64,000 bases of DNA from Trichoplax adhaerens (GCF_000150275.1 NW_002060963.1:839262-903261), one strand, 5' to 3'; shown: positions 25,331-43,024, counted from the stretch's first letter. Notes: a model not told the origin generated them from the letters alone. A program made the numbers and translations.

Positions 25331-26490
25331 AAGCATCTGTTAAGCCAGGTGATTGAATAATGTTGTCATAAAATTTCATCTTCTTCTCCTTCAGAGCTGA
25401 AAAAGCGAACTCTCTTTCTGCTTATACCTAGCTGATCGAGATATTTGAGTATTTAAACGGTATGATCCTCTTCTAATTAATTATTTTTAATTTGTTTCGC
25501 TGTAATATAGAGTCCACAGGTTAAAACTTTTCATTAAAGTTATTTGACTGCTTTAAAATCGACAAGGACCATCTACTCTTAATGCTGATTCAGGAGGTGG
25601 GCAAAGTTTTACCCTTTCACTCTCCGTTTGGCCGTGATGGCATTACAAAAAAAATCCACTTTTACTTTATGTATATAGATTATTATGAATAAGTTTTATT
25701 AATTGTACGGTAAAGTAAAAAGTACAAGTACAGTATTGTACGCGAAGTAGAACGAATGCAATCTCGAATACTGGTAGTACTAGTATATTTGGATCGATCT
25801 ATAACATCGATTCTATAATTTTTTATACTATTGCATAGGCCTGTTTCATTGATTTCATCTTGCTATCATGATACTAATGCTACATTAACCATAATTAGTT
25901 AAGAGTCAAGGTCCAATTGATGGTACCCATATATGCTTATTACTTTAGTTATTAGATACAGTTCGATTGAAAATAGGGACCTATTAGTTACTTCAAGATG
26001 AGCATCTAGCTCAAACTTACTCTATAAATAGAATTGGAGAAGAAAAACATCTATAAGGTTACCAAAAACTAAATAACTAGCTATTCTACTTTGCAAGTCC
26101 TGTACGAATACTACAGTTGGATTAGAAAGGTTAGAGTATATAAAATTTGAACAGTTTATAGCTTATACAGTAACAATGTGTACCGCTTTAAAAGGCTTAT
26201 TGAAAGAAGATGGTAAAAAATAAAAATATCTTTCAGATTTCTACCTTACATACATGTCGATGAATACTATCGTAAATGTACTTAAAGGATGGAAATGGAA
26301 AATTACTTGGAGATACTAAGATTAAGTTACGTTATCTTCTAGTGTTTCGTATACGTATAAACGATAGAGGAATAATGCCTAGATTAACTTAATCAACACC
26401 AATTAGTTTTTTTATTATACTTGTAATTCATTTCATACTTAGACAAATTCAACACACTAATAACTGCATCAATATAGAAGAAAGAACATG
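25331..26490. other. 3' flank of PARP14-like gene B (duplicated sequence)
   Basis: No gene seen. The stretch about 25760-26460 is similar to 13040-14080 (3' flank of copy A). A short block at about 25600-25690 ('ggccgtgatggcattaca', then 'cttttactt') resembles 45540-45620, a possible dispersed repeat. Confidence 0.5.
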
Positions 26491-29400
26491 TTAAACATGA
26501 ACAATATATTCAGGGTAAGCTGAATTATCATTTGATACTACAAATACAGATGGATTATTCATATTATCAACGACAGAATGGATTCGTTCTGATTTACTTC
26601 CAGGGATAATGGATAAATTAGGCTTATTGCTACAACCTGCATTGGCGTAAACGCCTGTTAGAACTCGAGCTATTATTAATGTTTTCCCATAAGAGAGAGA
26701 TGTAGTAGCAGAGATAGCAAAGTAAGTCCCTGTTCCAAGTGCAGAACCTACAGATTAGTACAGTGAAAAAGATCATTTACTGTTAGGATAATATCAATTA
26801 TGTCTTGATTACACGTTAATAATGAAATATTGAAGATCATTTAAAGACCTCCGTATGCTAGTAATTGTATTGTAATTTGTTTTGAGGTCTTTAATCATGT
26901 TCATAACTTCAATTTAAAGAATATAATTAGCATACTGACTGCTGTACTTCATAAAATGTAATTATAGCACCTGTAATATTTAGAATATAAGTCGGATATT
27001 CATTATACGATAATACGATTTGTTAACATGTCATATAATTCAATTTCAACTCTAATATATGGCATTAGCTATATACTAGAATATAATAGATGTGATAGTA
27101 AAGGAGATGTAGCCATAATACAATTATTTTGACTTTTGTAGGTTAGTTACATCAACTTTGGCTTTAATATACGATATTGATGACGCGTTTCGATATTTAA
27201 CAGGGGACATTGAAAATGATGGTAAATATACTGTACTAAATATAAATTATTTCAATTTCATTCAAAGAGTGCAAACGGTACGGCTAATGCTCTGCCATGA
27301 TAGCAATATCTCTAAAGATATTTTATTACTTTAATCTGACTATAATGATGAAGTTGTTGATAGAGTACGCTAGCATCTTTCATTAATTAATCATGTTGCT
27401 TCAATAAGCTGATATTCTTATGCTACTTGATAAGAAATGATACAAATGATATCTGGACTAATTATGATATTATGGCCTCTAAATATTTTCCACTATTTCA
27501 ATGTTACGTACATTATACTAAGCAATTTAATTACTTCAATATAATTAAGAAACGCAATACTATTGATAAATGCCGTTAATTTCATATTGTAGCTCTACGA
27601 GGGTAAGCACTAAGAGGGTATGAAAACGTCTTTAACTAACCTCGTGATTTTCCTGAAAAATCTCTATCAAATCCTTTCCTACATATAATATCGGTATTTG
27701 CTGTTGTGGTACCATGGAACAACTTTCTTTCGACTTGAGTCCCTGGTTGATACTTCTGAACTGTACTTTCAACCTCTTTTTTCATAATTTGATAACGGCG
27801 ATATAGATTCCAGTTTTGGATGCGTGTTAATCTGAGAATTTGGTGGTTTCCAAGAAGTAACGAAATTTCATTTCGCTCTTTTGGATTGGTGACATCAAAA
27901 GTACGATAATAGCCATCTGTTATTCCATCAGCTGTATCCCAATGTGGAGGTACGGCGATATCTTTGCCTATTTGATAGAATAGATTGATTCATATATAAT
28001 TACTTTGAAAGTTATTGCCTTTATTTTGTAACCACACTCATTTATATGCAGCATACAGCAATATCATTTTTACTTGTTGTTAATATTATATATTCACCAC
28101 TAGACAAAAAAGAAGAAAAACTCATGCGTCAACATTATCATCAATTAATTAAAATTGCATTTGCTACTAAACTCTACCATTTAATCGATCTATCTGAAGG
28201 TTATTACTCACATGATGATGCAAATTGCCCTATCGGATATTGCTTTCCATCAACTGTAATGATCATTTCTTTATAATCAATCGATTTTCTTCCGGAATCC
28301 ACATTAAAAATCATCTTGGTCTTATTGTGGCAGTAAATCTCATAGTTTTTGACAATTTCATAATTCAATTTACTATCAAATTGGACTTTAGATTGATCAA
28401 TGACGGCATACCATGGAATGTTTTTAGCAATCACTTCTTGTACTTCGATATCGGATTTTTCTTTCAATCGAGAAGCAAATAATTTATGAATAGCTGATAT
28501 TGCCTTTAAAATATCGCTTTCATATCCATGAATTCGTATCATTTTATTTTGATTATATCCGACTAAAATTGTATTGTATTGGCACCAAAATTCTAACGAT
28601 ATTTGATGCCAACGATTTTTGTCAACATGGATAAAGTAATCATCGTCAGCAATTTCAAAAGATCCCCAACTCTGACCATATTCATTGATGATTGATTGCA
28701 GCTGGTTCATTTTGGTAAAGAATTTAGATACGTAAATTATTTTGAAACCATTTTGCTGTTTTGTCCTATTAAAAGTTATTTCCCATCGCAATTTTAATCT
28801 TGATTTAGTAATCTCTTCTCTTATCCACGTTGCAATCTCTTCAACTCGATCCTTAGAGCCTAAGGCAAAATCGATACAATCTAGCCTGTTCCCATTATGA
28901 TCGTTGTTAGTGAGAAACAATTCTATCGCTTTGAATATCTGATAAGTATGCTCTTCGTTGAATTCTATACCTGGTAATGGGAGTGATACAGATTGATCTC
29001 CATAGGTACTAATAGATTTTAATAATTGATTTACACCTGTTAAACATCCGTATGGGCATATTTGATATAAATTATAATTGGAATGGAAATTAGGTAAATA
29101 CTGCAAAGTTTTCAATGTATGCTGTGGACTATTACTCTCCATTATACCATCTAATGTCTTTAATTGGCGATGTTGATCGCATAATGCTGTCATATCGAGA
29201 ATAGATTTTGTTGTAGCTCCCATAATATTTCCATGATAGAGGTTAACACGGAATAGTTTACATTTACTTTCATTATAGCAGTGAACGGTGAAATAAAGCT
29301 CGTAGCTAAGATTAGATTTATGTACAACATTGCTATTACTACTCTTTGTAACTAATGGAATCGTTTTGTGATCATGTATTTGATTGAATGGTATAGCTGC

Positions 29401-32400
29401 CGATATTGTAGCTGTTACAGTATTGTCAGGGCATTGCATAGTATCTGATGTTGCTATAAGTTGATCTTGCTGTCCAATTAAGCTATCATTTCTATCACGT
29501 AGTAAAGCTCTGAATTGTCGATGATGATCAGTTTGAGTTGGTAGAGTAACAAAATAAACTGTTTTCAAGGAAGTGTTATTTTTATGCTGATGTGAGTAGT
29601 TTGAAATCACATCAAACATACCCGGAATCACCTGATCGATCTGTAACCCAATCTTACCAATTCCAATAGCGGGAATTGCTATCGATTTCATCGATTCTTT
29701 ATTAGCTTTTTCTAGGCAACATTTTAACTTGTCCTTTAACCACTGTAGTATGGGATTTATCATAAAAATTACAATTACATATTCTCATTATGTAAGCCTA
29801 TCCATTCTTAATACGAAATGGCAATTATAATTCAGAGGAGTTACAATAATTAATGAAAAGGTTTTGCTGACTTACTGAGATAGATTTGCAAGAGCTTAAG
29901 AATGGAATATGATACACTTTTTTACAGCCAAAAAAGCTTCCACTGGTGCTTCCAATATCTTCAGCTCCTAAAGAATCTAACTGAGTTTTGCATTCAGAGT
30001 GATATTGCTTACCACCAGCTGTATATAATGCTTTGGCGATGGCACCTGATGCATAATTTCGCAGACTTATAGAATTCACAATAACATCTGCCTGAAGATT
30101 TCACGTTAGTAATGCAAAAATGAAATTAATGTCATTCCTCTTGATACGTACCGTATAAATATTTAACTTAACAAGTAAGGAAAGACATAGACAAAGCTTA
30201 ACTTTTAATAATAATATCTAATATCTATAGTTTCAATTTTACATACATTTTTTGCTCCCTCTTTTTCAATTGTTCCTAAAAGCAAGTTAATATTGATGCG
30301 TTGTGTGTTTGATCTACTGCAAAAGATAATAAAAATAATAAAACAAGGCATAGATATTTATATGCAATCGCAGTACCTAAAATTAGTGGATGAAATGAGA
30401 CTTTTTTATTTTCTCCTATCAGATTACTAATATTGAATACGTGCCAATAACTAATTATATGAGTGTAGGTAATATTTGCAGAAAACTTGAAGATGGATCA
30501 TCATTTACTATCAATTCTAATAGAGAAGAATCTATTATAGGCAAAATTAGTTGGCGAGATTGAAATATAATGCTAATAATTGCACTTCCATAACATCTTG
30601 CTGAATTAATATTAATTTTCGATATTAAAAATTGACCAAGTATAGTAGCTATTTTGATTGTTTGAGTAGTGTTAAAAGTTTCTAAGCTGTATTATACAAG
30701 TATGAGCAATATTTAGTTAGAAGAAAGAGTCATGCATAATTAATGTTTATGAGATAGAAATTGGATATCAAATATTTGCACTATTAAATCAGGATGCTAA
30801 CAAATTCTAATTACTTATTGAACTACAGCCAATAAAAGGCTGCAATATTTTTCAATAGATTTTAATGATGGACTAATTAACTTAAAATAGTAAGGTGCAT
30901 CATCAATAAATGATTACTACCAAGTGCATACTAATTTACGGAATCGCTACGATACTTGTTGAGTTTTCATAAAATGAATTTGTGACACACAAGATATATA
31001 AGATAAATTGGATTGTCAATAATTGAATTTAACCATGTCTACATTTCATTACAGCTTCTTAAATTGTACCTTCGGTGGTTTTCGTCTAGAGCGATAGCTA
31101 AACAGCTATTTAGATCTAGCAAATGTTTCAATTTCATTTGACTTTGGCCAGATATCAAAAATCTTCCTAATTTAGAACTCTTACTAATAAAATGGTCTTT
31201 TCTAACAGTGATCGAGTGTAATATCTCGTAAATCTTGTTCAGAATAGTTTCCTTGTTCAATGGATTACATTGAATTTTAATTTGATGATGGCAGATGAAT
31301 GCATAGGGACAATCTTTCTTATCCATTTTTTCAAATAGAATTTTGCAATCATGTTGATTTATAAGGATGGCAATTTCATATTTCAAGTGCAATCGCAAGT
31401 ATTCTATTCTCAAAGCTTTAATTGATTCGATAGTATAAGATGTTGAAGATTGCTATTACAACATTAAAATTTGAATATTTATATAGATGTTGTTTTAATA
31501 GTATTTTGATACCTGATTCGGGTGTGTTGTTACGAAATGTTACATAGTGCTCATGGAAATAGTAACTTTCGAATGATTTTGATTTGGAAGATTTAGAACT
31601 GGAAGACAGCAATTTATTAATAAAACATTAACAAATAATATTCTAAATATTCATTTATATTTCTATAGCCTGCCAATCTAGCCTAATAGTAAAATATGAA
31701 TACTACAACATTATACAAGTATATAATATAATATAATAGTTATCGTTCTGTTTTATGTTTAACAAAATTAAAGATAATAATTAGTCAAATTATGATAACT
31801 ATTAGCTGACAATGCTAATATTTATTGTATTCGTGAATAACAATTTCAGATTGCTTTTGATCTGACAATAATTATTGAACGTTATAGAATTAAAGACTGT
31901 ACAAGATAAAGATATTTCATCTCGGTTTTTACTTTATGAAAGTTGGAGATAGTGATTTGCTAGCAAACCCGTAGTTAGGTATTAATAATCTTGATTATAT
32001 CTTGACTGTACCAACTATCTGACAATTAATTTAGGCTAAATTAGTTTACGATGGAAATTTACTTTACTATAGCTTCTTGAAAAGAAGTTCTGTATAAACT
32101 TAATGATCACGATAAGGGTAGTTCACAATTTCATTATTTACTTTTAAACAGCATCTCTAAAATTTTACACAATCTGGTAGCTACTCCTGTACGATATAAA
32201 AAGTAATTTACTATCATTATTTTAATAGGTTTGTATTAAAAATTGAAGGTGAATATATATCAATAAAGTGATAACTGATAATTTCAATACTGGCTGTTAT
32301 ATACAGACTTTCATATTTCTTCTCTTAACACTTATTGGACACGACAAATCAGTCAATAGCGGTTTAGTTACCTTTGATTTAGAAAAGTATCGTTTGGTAT

Positions 32401-33335
32401 GCCTGACGTCAACTGTTCATATTTTTTGGCATTATCTGATCGTTTGCACTCTTTTTTAGCCTTTAATCAACGAGTATTATATGATTAGAAATAAAACGCC
32501 TAAAAATTCAGCTAATGAAAGGTTTATCAAAGTTAATTTCATATTTCAAGATTAATATATTGCTAGTTTTAGAGGATAATTTTTATGTAGGAATAGTTTG
32601 ATGGTAATGGTAAATAACAAATAAAATCATGAAACTTGAGGCAATATTAGATGTTCCGAAGCGCAAAAGTAATATAGCAAGATAATGACAAGAATTCGTA
32701 ATAGTAAGTAAACTTTGATAAATTGGAAGATATTATTGTCGTACCTTAATTAATGCACGATTTGACGGATTCTGATTATTATTTTTGCACTCTTCATCGC
32801 TACTGTTATCACTGATAGTGATATAAGTGATCGATTTTGCTGCAGTCTGGGCATTAATTGTAGCTTTGGGAGAATAATTGAACGCGCTATTCCCTTGAAC
32901 CTGATTGCCAGAGGTAGGAGATCGGTTAAAATTATTATTAAGCCTTCTTCGCTTGCTCTTAACAAAATAGGATGAATCTTTCCTTCTACAGTCTTCTTTT
33001 TCGCCTAGACTAGTAAATGGCGTCCTGTTTTGACTATTATCTTTACATTCTTCATCACTATTGCTATCAGGGATAGTAATAAAAGTGATCGATTTTGCTT
33101 CAGTCTGGGCTTTGATTGTAGCTTTGGGAGAATAATCCAACGCCTTGTCGCCTTGAGCCTGATTGTTAGGGGTAAATCGGCCAAGACTGCCATTAAGTCT
33201 TCGCTTCCAGTTAAAACGAGGGGATAAATGCTTCCATCTAAGGCGTTCTTTACCACCTTGATTAGTAAATGGTGTCGAGGTGATAAGTATTTCTTTTCTT
33301 AAATTATTAGAACTTCCTATTGATAATCCTTCCAT
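26491..33335 (-). CDS. PARP14-like mono-ADP-ribosyltransferase, copy B (9 exons)
   Basis: Exons: 33335-32745, 32460-32372, 31598-31513, 31415-31070, 30316-30247, 30091-29876, 29742-28212, 27967-27641, 26747-26491 (1170 aa; all phases agree). Exon sizes match copy A (86, 346, 216 and 257 nt are identical), except that copy B has one exon where A has two short ones. Exon 1 carries two ~84-residue repeats, each with a SUMO-interaction-like core (ITFITIPDSNSDEE, ITYITISDNSSDEE); copy A has one. Then come KH-like, macro (ADVIVNSI, SGAIAKALYTAGG, SIAIPAIGIG), degenerate macro-like, KH-like, WWE-like (IPWYAVIDQSKVQFDS) and PARP catalytic regions (RIQNWNLYRRY, LFHGT, GTGTYFA, ARVLTG, AYPEYIV). Catalytic His and Tyr are kept and the third position is Ile. 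Probable nuclear/cytoplasmic stress or defence-type ADP-ribosylation factor, by analogy to PARP14; the role is inferred. Confidence 0.85.
32760..33270 (-). repeat. Two tandem ~252-bp coding repeats in exon 1 of PARP14-like B
   Basis: On the + strand, 'gtagctttgggagaataat' recurs at about 32858 and 33118 with similar flanks. At protein level both units contain NxQxQG, a YSPKATI.AQT stretch, the hydrophobic-acidic SIM-like core and SDEEC. Copy A has a single equivalent (HVPG, HSRKATIET, VIIID, SDEE), so B gained a unit or A lost one. Confidence 0.75.
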
Positions 33336-34195
33336 TTCACCGTTTTCAACAAGAAAGCTTTTTACATCACTAAGCCATTAATTATTTGAAGAAAAGAAGA
33401 TATCCTTGTTATGTAATCAATCACCATTAGTTGTGACAACCTCGTAATACTTGTCCAATAACTTTTTGATAAATTTCATACGTCTTCGTAACGAAAATTA
33501 GAGCTTAAGTTATTCTTACTATTAACTATAATACCACAAATACGCTTATTATAGATAACATTCAGATTGATTAACTCTACTTAAAAAGGTAAATAACAGT
33601 TACGATCGATGGTGCAAGATTAACATTATCAATTACTTCGGGCTCAATTTAACATAAATTACTTTATTCGTAAATATAGCTAAGCAGCACTCTAAATTGC
33701 AGAATTTGTAGATAATAGCATCACTCTTTAATCTAGCTAACTCCATGGTTACATATTTAAATGATGATGCAAATTAAAATAAAGCCAATCACATCGCATA
33801 ATTATGTTTACAATAGCAGTCTTTGGATTTATATTGGTCGAGCTGCAACCGCTACGGCTATTTTCTATTATTAGTCATTGTTTCTGGCCATTTTCTGCAA
33901 TATATTATAAAACTAAAAATTAGAGTGATTAAGATATCATCTAATAAGATCGCTGAATTTGCGTTATAAAATTCTGGAGCAATTGTGTCGATAACCTCCC
34001 AAACATTTACCTGTTGTCCATGAATAATATTTTGTAAATAAAACAACGTTAAATATAAATTTATTAAACTGTACTTTTCAACACGTACACAAAATAATTT
34101 CAATATTATTTAAAATTTTAAAATGACAAAACTGTAAAATTTCGCAATGAAACTTTAATATTTTATTCATACGGTACTTGTTAAAAGCATAAGTC
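33336..34195. promoter_or_regulatory. 5' flank/promoter region of PARP14-like copy B
   Basis: Counterpart of 21235-22270. Similarity ends near 34195, which is the right boundary of the second duplication unit. Open frames here (33858-34103) do not recur as coding in the other copy and are ignored. Confidence 0.4.
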
Positions 34196-36095
34196 AATCT
34201 CAATTTGGGGAAAATACCATGAGAAAGTGCTTAAAGATTTGTTAGGACTCGATCTATTTTACAGGCAAAAAATTTTTAAATTGACTTGACCCAAGTTAGG
34301 CAACTTTGTACTGGTAGTACAAACAATAATAATATAGTAACAGTAAAAGACTATTACTCGGCCATTACAGTAGGTTTGATCGATTGGCATGAAATTTAGA
34401 ACGATCGTACCGAAAGAAACAAATCTGCTTTCCACGCCGGCTGGCCTTATTTTGCAGACATTACTTACACTCGCCTGGCGTGTGTTAGAAACTCCTTATC
34501 CACAGATTCATCGTTTTTTTTATTTCATTATTCTAAACTTCTATTCCAAATAAAATCAACTAGCAAAAAATTTTTTAGATATATTTTCCTAAAATACGTT
34601 ACCCCCCACTAAATATAATTACAGCGATAACATAAAGATTCCATCATTATTTAATCGACAAACAGAAAGTTTTGCATATTTAACTACAGACACTCGAAGT
34701 ATTTAAAATGTTGGAATATCGCGCAATGGCGCTTAAAGGATATGTTTTAAAGATTGACGAATTAGTCAGATCTTTTGTACTTTGATCACACTTTGCCTTG
34801 AGATTATTTGTTCATTTATGCCTGTAAAATAATTAATAAGATAATATTTTTACGTTGAAAAATATCATAAAATTACTTTAACCCCTACATACTCGTATTC
34901 AAGATTAATATCCAATTGCATAATCCAATGTGATCAGAATTAGATAAACTTGCATTTAATGATCCAAAGGCATCTGTTATTTTTTACGTATTTCCATAAA
35001 TGTCTCTTTGGTGAGCAAAGTAGAATGATGTAGTACATTTCCATTCACTCGATATATTATAGTTGAAGGTCGTTTTAAAATACAATTTTAACGGTAGTTA
35101 GATAGCTGTTGTGCTTATCCTACCCCACCCTTGAAAAATCATGCAAGCTTTTTCTACTCTCACAGAGTTGCTCAAGATTACTGTCGTCGATTCCAGATAT
35201 AACTAATACTTTTTCCATGTCTTTACAAGATATCTTAGCGAATGACTACAATAAACCAAAACCCTTTTATTTGATAGATTATAATCACAACTGGCTATAT
35301 TTTACCTCTTTTAAGGATAACCATTTAGTTTTCTATTTACCTTCATGTACAGGTTTCTCAGTATAAGTATTTTTTTAATTACACGTATGTTGTATACTAA
35401 ATATTTGAATAGTTACAGCGATAGTACAGGATATCAGGAATCATTTGATAAGTGGGAAAATTTTTCTCTTTCTTACCACGGATATTCGAGGCATAGAGAA
35501 TGCTAGGCTCTCGTAAAGCACTAATAGTAATTTCTAATGCCAAAAAGGAATGCGCAAGTAGTCCATTCGTAGTACCTACTAATAAACACGATTATGCTTC
35601 AAGTTGATGATTGATGAAATTACTTTTTTATTTGGATTAAAGGGCTAATAGGATAACGTTTTGCTCACGTCAGGATATCATAAAATGACTACAACCACTA
35701 CATAATAAAGGTGAAGGCCCTAATATAATAATGGTACTTAGTCCGGAATTAAGAAAAAATCAAGTAGCGCAAGTTAAACGTAGGTCATCATACGTGTCAT
35801 AAATTTTCCTTTGCTACATTATTAAAGAGGCATGACACAATTCGTATGCAAAATTAATTATAAATCATGAGTACAGATTCCAAAGGAATAAACAAGTAGG
35901 CTTGCAGCTAAAATTTTTCTCATGCATTTCTTTCAGAAACACTATCCCAATGGCATTATATAGTTTTGCATGTAGAATTAATCACAAATTATGCGCACAA
36001 AATTCCCAAGAATAAACTATTAGAATTGTAACCAAAATCTTCCTAAGTCAGCACGTAAAATTTTTAAGTTAAAAATATTTGTATAGAGAATGGGT
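34196..36095. other. Third partial duplication unit and AT-rich intergenic sequence
   Basis: Near 34440-34470 a + strand frame reads GWPYFADIT, close to WPFFANIT in TM6 of the intact receptor; this is probably a last scrap of a third GPCR remnant. Bases 34915-35105 match 9165-9360 ('tgatcagaattggata', 'ttggtgagcaaag'). A ~125-bp sequence is duplicated at about 35845-35925 and 35970-36050. No gene seen. The frame at 35109-35366 has no recognisable features. Confidence 0.5.
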
Positions 36096-39966
<3,871 letters not shown>

Positions 39967-41259
39967 CTTGCTTTGCTGTTCATTGATATATATGGGTATA
40001 ATTCATGATGACAATAAATAAATGCCGGTTAGTCAACATTTTTATAATCTCAATTCGCATATTAGCGTTACAAGATATTTAAGGCTCCAGAGCTGCTGTA
40101 GATGTTTGTAAAATTATTGTGAATGCAAAGCATTACACACAACTGTAAAATAGGTTGTTTATGAATTAGCAATGGACAGTTGTATGAATGTCTGAGTAAC
40201 TATTGTATGGGCATTTTGGTTGGAAATTCGTGAGTCATCATAGCACTAAAGGCTATCTACGTATGCTGTTCCCTTCTATGTGCGAATACTTTTCCGATGA
40301 GCCTACGAGAGTAGGTTGTTGTTGAAATTTGGCAATACAGTACAACGTGAGATATGATGATTGCCAAATAACTCTGCTGCAGTATGTATGGCTTCATTTC
40401 ATTACAGCTCAGAAGAAGTCATTAGCTTGTTGATTACATCAAACACCTTTGGCAAGAACTGAATGACTGCCATAGGGTATAGGAAGATTATGTACCCTCA
40501 TACGCGTATAAAATAGAATAGAATATTGGTATTAGAAGAAATGGGCAGATAGATACTTTTGTTAGTTAAAGTAAGATTATCAGAATGTTGGCGTTTCGTT
40601 AGTAGTATTAACGTCATCGTATACGTGTAGAGTATTCCATTTTTGACTTGCTTAGTGCATATTTAGCATTAACACGATCAATCAATCTTACAGTATGCTG
40701 TCCGTATTGAATTGATTCTATATATGTATTTGATGTAAGGTCTATCTGTAAAGGCATCGCACATCGATCGCTCTCATATGTGACAAATAGTAACTTTTGC
40801 GATTCTGAAGTGAATAGTGATTATTGACAAGTAGGGATTAGTTACTAAGGATTTTCTCCATCCATGAATAATATTCAGCCATGGCGACTACTTGGTATAA
40901 TATTGTCGAGTCTTTACATGAAAATTTTAAGCTCTTGTACCAGCAGTGTCCACTGAAGATGATTCGTGTGATGTGATTATAGTAGACCATTAAAATTATA
41001 TTTGTATTAATCAGGCTAAGCTAGAGATCTATTATACGAGTAAAAGTAGCCGTCTAGTGCAACAAATGTAGTATGTACAGACTATTAGGCCTGGAAGTAG
41101 ACTTCAAGTATTACTAGGCAAATAACGCAAAAATTCTGGGCGACAAAAAGTTTTGCTTAGCTTGTAACTATGACTTACTGAATGACTCAAATGTATTTTT
41201 ATATCTCATGACTACGCTATCATTATGCTATCATGCTAGGATATGACTAGATTCTTGTT

Positions 41260-42420
41260 ATGCATGTTTATTCCAATACTATGATGATGGTATTAGTAGA
41301 TTTATAGCGATCCCGTAGCTCAATACCTAGCATTAGTTATCATTCTACAGCATTTTGGATACAATTTAAAGTCCAATTCGGTTGCATTTGAAGCTTATCA
41401 GATTTGACTATTCAATTCAACTGGATTATCTAATTGGATATCTGTCCTATTTTAACTCTATTCTAGTCAATAAGAAATCCGTTGTGGTTAATAATTCTGG
41501 ATGATGATCAAAATCAGATGGATACTGCTATGGTCATTCTTTGTCCAATTGTGTTGGACTATCATGCTACACTATGACTATTCATGGTAGCACGCTGATC
41601 CTCTTGTTGGTGAATGTATACCAATCAGACCTTGCTATACTTCGCATCTGTGATCATTGTACCGTATTCCAGATCCAATTTAAAGTAAAATTCGGTCGTA
41701 TTGGAAACTAATCAAGTCTGCCAATTGCACTAGCTATGACACATGAAATGAGTTAGCAATTTACTATAATCGATTGCACACTAAAAAAAAAGAAGACGTT
41801 CGATTTCATCACCTTTTGAAAGCTAGATGTTGTCAGTACGCTTCAATGGCTTATCTCATTCAGTATGTGGGCTCTTATGATGCATTTTACTCTATTCCAG
41901 TTCGTAATCGATTGGTGATGGTTATTTTCCTACTTGTAAGCTAGCCATGGTGAATTATCGACAATACAACCCAGTGGATACTGCTGTTCTTTTCTCATCG
42001 TGTGTGTGTGTGGTATCATTTATATCATTATCCAGCTAGGATGGGAATGTATTGATGAACTGTAAGCAATGATTCTATCGTATTTTAGCTGTCATTGAAA
42101 GTGGAATTGGGTTGTATTTTAAGCTTATCCAGTCTCTCTATTCCATTCAACTGTATGTCGATGACATTGGTTAGCAAGATGCTTGTATCTCATTTGTATT
42201 TTATACACAAGTTAAGGATACCTCTACGCAAATTTCATCACCTTTTGAAAGATTGATCTTGTCAATAGGGTAGGAATCAGTGATCGTGTTGGATATCCTG
42301 GAGACTTTTATTCTGTTGCAGTCCGTAAGAAGTTGGTGGTAGTTACTTTCCTACTTGTAAAGCTAACAATCGTGGGCAATCATGCAGTCTACTGCGATGC
42401 TGCTATGGTATTTCTTGCTC
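41260..42420. repeat. Degenerate 310-430-bp tandem repeat, about 3 units
   Basis: Shared landmarks recur. 'caatttaaagt.caattcggt' like sequence is at about 41364, 41678 and 42092. 'tttcatcaccttttgaaag' is at about 41803 and 42233. 'ctacttgtaa' followed by 'gcta' is at about 41931 and 42351. Units differ by many substitutions. Confidence 0.55.
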
Positions 42421-43006
42421 CAGTTGTATTTAGATTGGCTATCCTGCAATGCAAATGATGTCAGACTGCCCACGATGACTACCGTATGGTGTGCTATCGT
42501 ATTACTGGTCGTGGACTGTATGTCCACGACAAGATAGTCATCCTTACAAGCCATGATGAGCACTTGGATCATGGTAGAAGCATGATCCAATTTCCAATCT
42601 GTCAATGCTATTAAACAAAATAGCATGGAAGTAGGAGAGAATGAAGATGGCTTTCTATTCCATCTCCAGTCATTAGCATGCCAACCTGGCCTCGACCATG
42701 TTTGTAAACGCAATTCTCATCCCCTACACTACCTCCCTACGACATCCAACAAGATAAACAAGCCATCTACCACCTACTTACCGTAGTTAAGGCACTCTCA
42801 TCAGTCATTTTGTCCTTCGATTGGTAATAGCAGCAAAGAACGAATAGTTAGGTAGTCTGCAAACTTTTGATTGATTGATTTATTTTGCTAGCAAACAAGA
42901 GCTGACGACGATGGCTGCCCAACCAGCGAGCGGCGCGTGACCCAGGTTGGCCGATGGTGTGATGGAATGACCCCTACGACGTGATACTGACTTGAAGCGT
43001 ATGCAA

Positions 43007-43024
43007 ATGACGCCTGGGCGTCAT
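43007..43024. promoter_or_regulatory. Perfect 8-bp inverted repeat with 2-bp spacer, next to a CRE-like TGACGTC
   Basis: ATGACGCC-tg-GGCGTCAT, with TGACGTC 10 bases further on (43034-43040). CREB/ATF-type factors bind TGACGTCA and TGACG half-sites. It lies at the left edge of the satellite array and no adjacent gene start is visible, so function is open. Confidence 0.3.

Noticed and set aside
28046-28482. Two + strand frames of 76 and 85 codons
   Set aside because: Antisense of the large PARP14-like B exon and its intron.
33005-33256. Alternative minus and plus frames overlapping exon 1 of PARP14-like B
   Set aside because: Shadows of the in-frame SIM-repeat coding exon; they recur only because the exon is internally duplicated.
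42363-42713. 116-codon minus-strand frame
   Set aside because: Overlaps a degenerate tandem repeat, has no recognised domain and no splice context.
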